64,000 nt of DNA from Schistosoma mansoni (taxonomy: Eukaryota; Platyhelminthes; Trematoda; Strigeidida; Schistosomatidae). Shown one piece after another: positions 33,048 to 45,389 of the stretch (positions are counted from its first letter, which is position 1; each line of letters starts with the position of its first letter). The position numbers and the translations under genes are program-made. The DNA lies in NCBI RefSeq assembly GCF_000237925.1, contig NC_031497.1, forward strand, positions 16,914,770-16,978,769, written 5' to 3'. The notes beneath the pieces are model-generated. The model saw nothing but the letters and a program-made list of their open reading frames with translations. It made no database searches and was not told where the DNA came from.

Positions 33048-33817
33048 ATGATCCGTAAAATCGTCAAGCTTAGACGTGTTAGTAGAGCAAGAGAAAGGAT
33101 AATGTCTCTTGTTACTGATTCAGTAACTGTCCAGGCAATGGTTCTGGATAATTTATCTACTGTTGTTGGAATAGCCACCGATCAAGGGTATCCAGATTCA
33201 GTGGAAAAAGCCATACTATTTTTCCTAAAGTGTTTATTGAGCAAGCACAAGTGCATTGACCCTTTTATTCACAATTTGTATGAAGAAAGTCCTGAACCTT
33301 TGTTTAAACTGCAGTCGAACGAGTCTGGTGATGGATTGCAACAGCACCAGGAATTTTCAATGTTTTCCGAGAATTTGTCCTTGTTCGACATAATCAATGC
33401 ATTTGTGTATACTTTATCATCAGAAGATATCCTGGCTCTAGATAAAGCCTTGAAGTTTGGCCGTGAAGGTTATTATTGTCTTATGAAAACTCCATCCAGT
33501 TTTCTGAAATCAGTGAATTTCCAAAGTGATTCAGTGAAGCTTTCTGATTGTGCACATAGTAGCGAACAACCTGAGGAATCAATGGAGAAATGCAATAAAT
33601 GCGTCATTCGTAATTTTCGTCCATTAAATCCATGTTCGAGGTACATGGTCGGCCTAACGTGTTCACAGTGTGGGACTTTCAGGTCGAAATGGACTAAACA
33701 CGACTCTCCACCTCCTAATAATTACATTTCAAAGACCTCTATATGTTGTATTGATCTTTTACTTGCTGTTTGCAAAGCGTGGAGGTGGGAGGATTTAAGC
33801 CCTGGTGATTACCTCAG
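33048..33817 (+). CDS. I-SMAD exon 1 (N terminus and first part of MH1)
   Basis: Ends CTC AG before GTAAAT. It carries LDKALKFGREGYYCLM (MH1 hairpin with first zinc Cys), two CxxC pairs and AVCKAWRWEDL. Confidence 0.85.
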
Positions 33818-36800
33818 GTAAATTTTCTCTATTTTGTGTATTTTCTTGCGCATTTCGGTTTTTTAGTCAGTTGCATATCATGAATCGCGTTGCAATAAGG
33901 TGCTTTTATGCCAAAATCAACTCTTAAATACCGAACTACCAACAGTTGAGTCACTTGACTGTATGCGAGTAAGCTGTATATCGAAGAGCTGCTCCAAGTA
34001 ACAAAATTTTGACACTCAGTTAGAGTGGCCTAAAACACCTGTACTTCTTCATGTTACGTTTTACTTTGCTGCGCTTGATAATGTTTTATCAACTAGTTTC
34101 ACTGACCTTAAGAAATTATGCTAGTCCAACTCTCTGTATCTAACTTGGTGACTGCATCATACTTTAATGTACTAGGAACTAGGCTTTTTTGATGAATAAA
34201 ACAGCTCTCTTCCAATAAGTAAAAATGACTTATTTCTACTCATTTTGTCTGCCACTTAACGTAAAAGAGCTGTTTTCCCATTGGGTTTTGAGAATTTTTG
34301 TTAACAACATGTGAAAATTCTCAGCTAATAAAGGTTTATGGATTTTACTCATCGTGCATTCTGCTTAACGCTTCTAAGACTAAACTGAAAATAATTTGCA
34401 TCCCAATAGATGCAATTTCCATATTCTAAAATGTCTCAATTAGGTTAATGTGTCATACTGTCGACAAAATCTTCAAAGGATGTTATACTGAAACGATTTC
34501 CACTTTTTATGCTCCTACTCACTACTCGTTATAACTATTCAATGAAAGACTTGTGGCTAGTGTTTCAGGAAGACTGAGTATTTCGACCCAAATAGCTCAG
34601 CTAATCCTAATTCTTGATTATTTTCTTACCTAACTGCTGGAGACATTCAGTTCGGTTCTTAGTTAGTCTTTCCGTAGATATTAGTTTATTGCTGTAAGAA
34701 AAATCAAAATGGACCCATTGTTAGTGATCTAAAACTTTTCAATTAAATACATGAAAATATTAGTTTCTAGTACAGAATCTTATATTCTGAAAGGGATTAA
34801 GAGTATATTTAAGATGTTTGCTGTAATAGGAACGAATATTTTATGTAACTCCTCCTACGTAAGTAATATTTGTCAGACCTTTAGGTCACAGGCTCTGGGT
34901 GTGGCCCTCTAAGTAAACCACCTGTTTCGGTCTGGGCACCCGAACAGTATCATAGCCCTCACACAATTAAAATGAAATGACGATTTTTTGTGTGGCACAT
35001 ATATATCTGGTGCCCCCTTGTACCAATATTTGTGTTCAAATAAAATTAAATAAATCTCAGTAGTTAAGTATAAGTTCATTTACTAGCTTTTGGTTAGTTC
35101 TTTTTTGTGGAAGCTGTTGAAACAACCTCACTATCCAAACTAAAGTATGCACGTCCGTGTTTCAAATTGTAACCTAGAAGTTGTCATGTATTCTAACCAG
35201 TAAGCCACTACCCCACCTTCCGTAAAGACTATCTTTTATAACACTAATTATATTAACTGGTTACCTTGAACAATTTATTAACTTACCGCTGTTAGAAGTG
35301 TGTTTTGTCTTCCCTTTAAATTCAGTATTTGGGATCGAAATAAAAAACAAACAAGAAAAAGTAGCTTACAGAATTACTTACGCCTGTAACCCCTCATGGG
35401 GCACAGGCAGTCAACCAGGAATCTAGAACTTACTCCACGTTGGCCTCTTCTTTCTGGTATTTCTCAAGTGGTTTTTTATGATATTTGCCCCCTATCCCCG
35501 GCTCAATGTGTTCTTTGGTCCCTCTATTTTCCTTTCTCTTTGAGGATTCAAGTTGCTTTATATTGGAGATTGATGATTTCCGTAATGAGTATCCTATCCA
35601 CCTCCAAAGTTTTTTCCTGGTTTTCTCGGTTAAAAGCTGGTTTGTTTTCTTCTAGAGTAAATAAATTTAGGTAAAAAAACCTAGATATTTCAGATTCTTA
35701 TTATTTCAAGACAAAATCTTAATTGGACTTTGTTTGTTGAATGCTTTCATCATATTAGAATAATATTTATTTATTTATTTAAACACATAAATATTGGTAC
35801 AAGGAAGCACCAGATACATATGCGCCTCACAAATCCCATTCGACTTGTGTGAGGGCTGTGATACTGCCCAGGTGCCCAGACTGAAGCAGGTGGTTTTCTT
35901 AGGGGACCACACCCGAGCCTTTGACCNNNNNNNNNNNNNNNNNNNNNNNNNNNNNNNNNNNNNNNNNNNNNNNNNNNNNNNNNNNNNNNNNNNNNNNNNN
36001 NNNNNNNNNNNNNNNNNNNNNNNNNNNNNNNNNNNNNNNNNNNNNNNNNNNNNNNNNNNNNNNNNNNNNNNNNNNNNNNNNNNNNNNNNNNNNNNNNNNN
36101 NNNNNNNNNNNNNNNNNNNNNNNNNNCTTTAGGTCAAAGGCTCGGGTGTGGTCCCCTAAGAAAACCACCTGCTTCAGTCTGGGCACCTGGGCAGTATCAC
36201 AGCCCTCACACAAATCGAATGGGATTTGTGAGGCGCATATGTATCTGGTGCTTCCTTGTACCAATATTTATGTTTAAATAAATAAATAAGTAACCCACGA
36301 GGCAGTGGAGCATCATAAGGAGATGCAGTCCCATGGTAGCCGGTGACCAGCGATTGGTTCATACGCCATTTGTTCCTTCAGGATACTGGAGCCCATGTGC
36401 ACCATTGGTTTGGAATCAGGGTTTTCCAACCCCCCTAGGTGAACTTTCCGTGTCCACCAACCCGGTTAAAGCGCCGGACATTCGCTTTTCGTCCTCTCAC
36501 TTTCGTAAACAACAGTAGTGCCACGAGAAGGCAGTGAGTAGGACTTCCCTGACAGAGGCTATATATTCGCGTGGCCATGTGAGAGCATTTGGAGAGGGAG
36601 AGCGGACTCTCCCCACTCTCGGCCGTACCAGGGCATTTGGGGGATATTAGAATAATGCTGCGAGCCGACTAAAAATGTTCAGTTTCTACATGACTTTTAC
36701 ACATTACTTACTAATAGTGACCTCTCATTGGCATAATTAATGAGATTACTCAGATAGCTTTCTCTGGAGCTGTAGCTTAGTAGTATAAACTCTAAACTTT

Positions 36801-39800
36801 TATTCATCTAACTCAAAGTTTTGATTTAGTTTCCCTTTCATCAATTGAGATAGACCACTAGTATATCTGATACTTACGGAGGTTTCTTAGCCACGCTCTG
36901 CGCGACCATCTTCCATCGTCTTCGGTGGTTAGCTGCCTCACAACCGACACAGTTAAACTCTACTAGTCATGACCTCTCACTAGAACTCCGAGAATCAGCT
37001 CTCAAAGCTATTCATTAGTGAGCACAATGAAATTCAAGAATCTTCTCAACTCTACACTAAAATGTATTATGTGCTCACCAGCAATTAACTCCAAGAGGTA
37101 GTTCCCAGAGTTCTAGTGAGAAGCCATAACCAGTGGAGCTAATCCGTGTTAGATGTGAGGCAGTTACCCAACGAAAATAATGGAAGATGGTCACGCAGTA
37201 TTGTGGATTGGTTGAAGTTAGACAGTAACATCATTGTATACCAGCTCAGTGGTCTAGAGGTTAAACGTTTGCGCGTGAAATCGAAGATCCCGGATTGGAG
37301 TCCCACGTGCGGGGTCGTGGATGCGAACGGCTGAAGATTCTTATCCTAGAATGAAGCGACCATCCAGCTATTCCAGGTTTTTATATGGTGGTCTAAAATT
37401 GTTTGGTTCATAATTTCAATAAATAAGCCTGATTTAAAACAAAGTAACTGATCCTATATAAATCACACTGATCTCACTTTCTAGCTTGTTTCGACAAAAT
37501 AAAGTCATGATGACAATTATTTTATCATTGGGTTGATAAGTGTTATATTTCACAAGACCTCTTAATCATATGGCTTTGTACACTCATACATACAATTCTA
37601 GTAAATGGAGTGTCCAAAATATTCAGTTTCTTGAGTTTCCGGTAATGTACGCAGGCGCACTTACAAGTTTAAATATTCTTCTAGACAAAATACTTGAAAA
37701 TAAATTTTCCCTTTTTTGTGTAGAATGAAAATTTGTTATTCATGGACCAACTGCTTTTGATTATACGAAGACAGTTTGCATAGTCATATTTTTACGGCGG
37801 AACGTTTACATATTAATTATATCCATGCATGTTAAAGCCACACATAAGAAAAGCATTTTCTAGATCAAATATGCTAAATTTAGTGTTTACTAGATACAAA
37901 TTCTGGTTAGTTTGGTCTCGAAGTATTTATCCTTTGTAGCTTGCCAAAACCAAATGTAACATTTATAATTTAGTCTTCATATGCTGGTTTCCTGATTAGA
38001 CTTTAAGCCCCATTTACTGTGTTTGTGGCGCATACTACTTACGCCGACTGATATAAGTAGTATGTAGCAGCAATCGGATGTGGAATGCTGGCCAACAGAA
38101 GATTGAGAAGATTAAATTAACGAGAACAGGATGGAAAACAGAAATCAATAATAATAACAACAGAATTGGAAGAATCGTAAAGCATGTAAAGGACATTTGA
38201 AGGAAGATCTGAAAATAATGTATTCAATGCATGGTTTTCATATTTTACGAAGGCATTCTGTAATTTTGCATTAAACAATAAATCGGTCAACTCCATCTGG
38301 TTTCTCGTTTACTACAAGTATATTTTTTTCGACTAGTTAATAAATTTCAGTAGCTCGGTTGTAGATTTGAAATCTCTCTTCGTTTTGGGCAACCGGCTAG
38401 TTTTGGTGATCTTTATACGATGACTCACATTGCAAAACCGAATCAGCAAACCTGTGTTCACAGATTTCAATTAGTTGCTTGTATCCAATTATGTGAACCA
38501 GTTTTTTTAACAAATAAATTATTAGTTACTACTCAAGTATTCAAACCAGTTACTACGTTAGTCAAATTTACTATTTCACTTCGGCTGTTGTCACCAGTCT
38601 TATTATCACTATGAGTAAATATTTGGACTAGTCCACCTTTTGATTATCACTGATTCATATATATATATATATACCTAACTTTATTTAATTTTCCGTTATT
38701 GAAAAAACACCAGAATATATGAAATGGCTATTATTTTATCAGAGCAAATATTGACTGATCATAGAAAAATTCTTGAAAGCTACTTCGCATAAATATAAAA
38801 CTAATTATCGTTTTAACAACTGCTTAGTTTATATATAGTGTATAAATGTGCTCAAACATTATCGGGAGAACTAGTATGGTTGACGACTCAGGTCGCTGTG
38901 GTTTGGCTCCTGCTTGCTGGCGGCGTGTGCAAGTCCATTTACCGCCATTCTAGACTGATCATTTATTATGTGTCGCCCACCTAGTATCTACTTATGGGAT
39001 TATGTGTATAAATATCGGCGTAAATAAATCTTTTATCATCATTTACAGTTTGCTTGATATCACATAGAGGTAGAAGAAAAACATATTCCTCTTAGACAGG
39101 CAATTATTTCGGACGTAGTGCAATAAAACGAAATTTTCTGTGTGCTGTTCTAGATTAAAATCGAACTTTAGTTTTTACGTTTTGCTATTTGAATGATTCC
39201 ATGTGGATTATATTTGCGTATATGTAAATACATATACATTTCAGCGCTGGCGCCTGTAAAAGACCTTAATGTATTCTAATCCGAAAACTAACTGAATTTC
39301 TTTCCATTATAGGATTGTGTCTGCTTCGGGGGTGTACATGTGTGTGCACATATGCTTCTTGTATGTGTGAATAGAGTCACATCTTTTATTAGTGAATAAG
39401 TTGTAGTTTGTTCACTAAAAGAACAAGTTGGAAAAGCGCATAATAAATGAAACCATAGTAGTTTACATCATAACCAATTTTAATTAATGTTTAGTACAAC
39501 TAGTGCCAAACTCCCTATCTGTGATGGCGTCTAACAGAGTTTTTTCTATCATTTAATTTATACACTATGTTTCATTATGTTGCCATAATTTTAAAGACGT
39601 ATATATTCAGCTCCTTTAATTTAACTATCTTATTAGTGATCTTGATGTGTATGATTTTAGTTGAGTGCGAGTAAATTAAGTTTTGGTGTACAAAACTAAG
39701 CCCTTTATGATTGCTGTAACGTAATTAAACTAATGTGTAGATGATATATTAATGTTTCTCTGATATCAGTTAGTCAGAAAACCACTTTTTTCCATACCAG

Positions 39801-40641
39801 TGAAATATTCCCTAGTTTACCAACACTGTAATCTATCCAGCTGTACATTTGTGACATGTTTTTTAGGAATAAGTACTATGTTAATATCATCGCTCCCTTA
39901 TTACGGGATCACTGTGTAGGGTGGAGCAAACCGGTCTTATAAGGGTTATATGCACAATATTGAAATTGAAGGAGTTGGAGAGGCATTTGAAACTAAAACC
40001 TAATGATAAGTTTTGGATCCCTTAAACTAAAGCTTTGATAGGAGTGTATGTTCTGCGTCAAGCAAAAATTACACATAAATTTATTGCGTCTACTGTAACA
40101 TGCAACAAAGCATGTATTTGTCATCAACTCGTCAATATAGTCTAAATTAATTTCTTTGTTGATGTTTAGAGTCCACGATCCTGTTATTCAACCTACTATG
40201 CCACCTGACCATTTTTAGTTAGCACTATATTTAATTCGTTACAGTCAATATGTTGTTTCATTAAAATCTTACAATTTACTGTTTAGTAAAGTTTCACTTG
40301 CTCATTTTCAACCATTGTAAAAATATTTTAATTCAAAACCATACATTTCAAGTTGTTCATGAATTAAATATCGATTGAGTAATGTAAAAGTTGCTACCCT
40401 TTCAGTCTCATAATAATACACTAACTTATTTCGTCTGAAGTCAGTTTCAACTTCATTTTTTCATTCTATACAGACGGATTGGACCTTGCCAGTTTTCAGA
40501 AAAGCATACAAACTCACAAATTTGTTTAAATCCCTACCATTGGAGTCGAGTACTTATTCAAGATAAAATTAATGAAAAAGTTCACTGTTCAAAATATTCT
40601 TCAGATCCAGGTAATTAGTCTTTATTTTGTGTAGTATAAGG

Positions 40642-40689
<48 letters not shown>

Positions 40690-43600
40690 TATCACTAAAG
40701 GTATATCGAGAATAGATACATATTTCACAAGCTCAAGATTCAGATTATAGTTTTTTTAAAAAGAATTAACATATTTTATTAATTTGTACGAATATTCGTC
40801 AATATAAGGACGAATAGTTTTACAGAAATTGGGCACCAAGTATAGAGAAAACATGTGTGAAAATTATCTTTGAAATATTCTCAGCGATTGAGATTATCCT
40901 GATGAAATCCAGACAAGTTTACTGGACGAAATGTTGGAATTATTCAACTTTCAATCGCTGAGATTATTTCAAATATAATTTTCATATATAATATTTTATT
41001 AATTGGTTATATTTCTTAAAAGAAGGTTAAACTCAGCTTACACTTTTCTAATCGATCCATACTTTGCTCGAGATCTATGAATAACCTTGGGTTGATGGTA
41101 TAAATCGTGTTAATTAGCAGCACTAAATGATATCTTCAAACATTTCTATACAACTAAAATGATCATTAATCGTCTGTACACATGAATGTTGATAATTTGT
41201 ATTATTATGCTTATTTAGAGAAAAAAATATTGATGTATATGCAACTGTATGTTGGTTTTAAGGCCGATAAAAATGATCTTGTTAACAGAAAGCTTCAAAC
41301 TTGCTACTCTATTTTCAAGATAAAATTTTACTAAAATATTTAAGACTCGAATATTTTTATTTTTTGTTTCGCTCTTATTATTAGCTTTAACGTAAAATAA
41401 TGATTGGTTGTGTATCAGGAAATGCTTTACAGTTAATAAAATCTAAATGAATTTCACCATTATAATTTATTTTGTTTATTTCATCACTAGGATCTTTTAT
41501 TTACGTTTACCATTCAATTATAGATTGATATACTCAGTTTTGATTTATACACTTAGTGTTTAAGAACTAACGTTACTACTATTCAATTACTCAATCGAGA
41601 TAAATGAAGTAAGGTTTGATTCATCAGTAGTCTAGTAGGTGGAATTTGGGTTCGCAGACTGATTTAGCCAGTGGGTACCAATGACTAAATCTTTTGAGTT
41701 TTGATTCATGATGCAAAGTTAATCAAAGCAATGAAGATGCATCTTTTTGTTGTCTTTCTCTTAGATACCTTGGTTTATCAATATGTTTCAATTTCCTTCT
41801 TTATGTATTTTGTGTCCTGTTTCGTCTGAACTTATCAGTGTTAAATTATTATTATTATCTAACTGTCTTGTTATTTTGATTCCTCTCAATTTTATTCGTA
41901 CAATGAAATCTTAAACACTTTACCGTTACGAAACTGTTAGACATTCTATTTGACATTATTTTTTTCTATAATTGCTGACTTTTAACAAATTAATCATAAT
42001 AAATCTTTTATGTTGAAAGTTTAATGTCTCATTGTCTTCATTTTTATATTTGCTTTAAAATTTAATCATAAACAGAACAAAACACGTCCGTAAATGTAAA
42101 TATTTTGTTCAAATAATGAACATAAATGCCAAGCAGCGTAACTAATCAACTATCGTACTAATTTGCGTTTACAATTATCCGTGTATTATATAAATTTTAG
42201 GATTAAAAAAGTAAACAACATGAAGTATGAATAATCTTGAATCTATATGTTCACTAGATTTTCTTGCAAGCATTAATGTTTGTTCATGATTTTGTTCGTT
42301 CGAATTCTCAACGACTGAATGATTTTTCACTAGAGATTTCTTTTGTCGAGTTGAAGTATGCCGGAAATCTGGTTATATTCGAGGGCAAAACACAGTCCTG
42401 TAAATTCTTCAGTCAGCAATGCAAAGATATTATGTTTGCATTCCTCTTTTTCAATATGTAAGCTGTTGATTGATAATATAATACGCAGATGATATTCTCC
42501 TGTTTGGTGAAGACGCTGGCAAAATGCAGAGTCTTTTGCTAGCACTGAGCAACAATACCAGGATGATTGGAATGCGTTTCTCCCCATCTAAATGCAAGTT
42601 GTTGCTCCAGGATCGGCCTGCGTCAACACCTGAACTAAGGATAGGGAGTGAAGTAGTCGAACGCGTCGACAACTTCACTTATCTTGGAAGTCTGATCAGC
42701 CCTAATGGGTTGGTGTCTGACGAAATCTCTGCACGGATTCAAAAAGCTCGTTTGGCTTTTGCCAACTTACGTCACCTATGGCGAAGACGAGATATCCGTC
42801 TATCAATTAAGGGACGAGTATACTCGGCAACAGTTCGCTCTGTTCTACTTTACGGCTGTGAAACATGGCCATTAAGAGTGGAAGATACTTGTAAGTTACT
42901 AGTATTTGACTACAGATGCCTTAGAAATATCGCTTGGATCTACTGGGATCACTGGGTAAGTATTGTGAGGTTAGACGTAAGGTATCAAGGAATATAGTGG
43001 TAAATCATCTGATGAGGTTGCGAATCTGCATCGAATGAGATGGTTAGGCCACGTATTACGCATGCCGAATCACCGATTACCATAACGCGCAATACTGACT
43101 AGTGTTGGAGACGGTTGGAAGAGATTTAGGGGCGGCCAGACCAAAAACGTGGCGTCAGTTCTTAAAGTCATTAACTTCTGGTCTGAGCCATGTTGGTAGA
43201 TGTAGACTACTTGGTTTGGTTCTGCACGACTATCGTAACCAGTATTTGAAGACTCTGTGTGTCATGATTTAGAATCGATCACAATGGCGCAGGTGTATAC
43301 ACTCTCTGTATTCCCTTAAATCGTGGAGTTAAAATTACTTTATAACTTTCTATCTACGGACTTATTCTTTCTTCCTGTACTATATCCTTATACACAATCT
43401 ATCTTTTATGTATTTATACCATTGAAGTAACTACTTCTATGAATTTGGTGTTCATCCTGTAGTGCTAATGAGGTATAGCAACTTGGACCAATGCTTATAT
43501 GTACGTAGTCCTACGTTGTAGCTGACTGGAATTCGTTTTAGTCATTTCTAAATTATACCATAGATAGTAATGTTCATGAGCCTGTTGGCCACCCATATTT

Positions 43601-44107
43601 AGAGTTTTTTTATTTCAAGCTAGTTGTTACCCATTAGAATCTTAAAACATCAAAACGTGCTTAACTTTCGATTAGTTAAGCCTCTTTTGTGACACGGGTG
43701 AGTGGGTTTCGTTGGTACTTTGTATATTAATTAGAATATTATTAAAAACTAGCTAAGACTGGCCAAATATTGTAGTCTGTCTTTTCTTTTCTCAATACTC
43801 ATCTGTAGTTTTTCTCAGATTTAAACCCATAGTATTTAACCTCTGTGAAGAATTCCTAATCTTTTGAAATTATGATATTCCAATCCGATCGGCTCGTGAT
43901 TGTCACTCATCATTTTGATTTGCTGATGTTACAAATTTTATTGTGATAATCCTTTGCCGTCTTTTCTATACAATTGAATTTAGTTATAATATTCATGATT
44001 ACTTCAGTTGTAGCAGTGGTGGTACTAGTAACAAGTAAATTGGTTATGTTTGTTAAGTACCTATCATTAAGTTTGCATTTCTGAGAAGGATTGCTTATCT
44101 CGTAATT

Positions 44108-44176
<69 letters not shown>

Positions 44177-44675
44177 GGGGGAATAAGTTATTTGGATAAG
44201 TATTCGGATAAATAAGTACACAAACACACACATGAGACAATTCTCTGCAAACACAAACTTTACATAAAGTTACTTCTTTTAAAATATAAAAGTAAAATTT
44301 CAAGCTTAAACCGAACATATGAAGTCTAGTGTTTGGGTTTCTCACAGTATTCAAACCAAGAGCCCAACATATCGTTTATTATTTTATATGTTTGTTTTTA
44401 TGTGTGCATGTATGAAGCAATAATGTGGGATATTTAAAATTACTTTAAATATACGGTAAACACTCGAATTCAGTGTGTGTGTACTGTATTATAACTGTTT
44501 AAAAATTGACTTGAAATAATGTCAAAATTTTTGTGACATATATATGTGTATATATATACATATATAGTTGCACATGCGGATAGGCATATATCGTATTAAG
44601 TATGTTGCATAAATTTCAATGTCAAATTGTGTTGTTTATAATATAACAGAAATTTTCTCACTGCTATTTTAAAAG

Positions 44676-44710
<35 letters not shown>

Positions 44711-45357
44711 GTACAATTTATTGTGTTAATAATAATGTGGAGTTTTAAGTATTTTGTTGCTGTTCCATATATTTAGGTTTTGTCAACATTACCACTTATT
44801 CTCTCCCTCACCCCACTTTACACACAAACTCACTCACATACATATACCCAGGCAACCAAAAATCTTTTGTCTCATTTTCTGTCGCCATTAAATGGCACCC
44901 ATTTGGTGCCAGGTGTCATTACTTGTGAGGGCAAAACTAGATAGTGAATGGCGCCAAACTGTAAAAGCTTTCGGCGCCACTTTACGTATTTATATATATG
45001 GGGTGTAACTTGGAGCCAAGTTTTACAGTCAGGGCGTCCTGTGCTTATCATTTAAGTAATTTCCCCACATTAGTGAAATAAGCTCTGATAATTCACTTTA
45101 TTTATATATTTATACATACTGAAACTTTACTGAGAAACTCTCATAGGGTTAGAAAGTGAACCAGCGCAAATTATATAAAGTAAATATATTTTTTCTCATT
45201 TTTAATGTCTAGATTTTAATCCATCACTCACTTACTCATTTACCACGACGACGACACTAACGACAACCATGACCACAAATGTCATTGCATCATTTATCTG
45301 TTATATAACTATCACTGTATGATTACTAGTTTGTTAATTGCTCGCATATTATTTGTT

Positions 45358-45389
<32 letters not shown>

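Larger units (their letters stand above)
35765..36643 (-). mobile_element. 528-bp-type SINE insertion (minus) disrupted internally, 13-bp TSD
   Basis: The outer element is bounded by ATATTAGAATAAT at 35752-35764 and 36644-36656. Its 3' part is 35765-35926 and its 5' part 36290-36643, both minus strand. Between them lie 200 N and an opposite-strand SINE piece. In I-SMAD intron 1. Confidence 0.7.

Noticed and set aside
36750-36840. Functional tRNA gene near 36771
   Set aside because: A-box-like and weak B-box-like bases are present but no cloverleaf with paired acceptor stem can be drawn; treated as tRNA-derived noise.
40881-40931. Fully active hammerhead claim
   Set aside because: Core halves are present but stem II is off by one base and stem III and the cleavage triplet are not clear, so only a hammerhead-like call is made.
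43910-44354. Minus-strand frames with long Ile-Tyr and Arg-Glu runs
   Set aside because: Translations of the CT/AT microsatellite.
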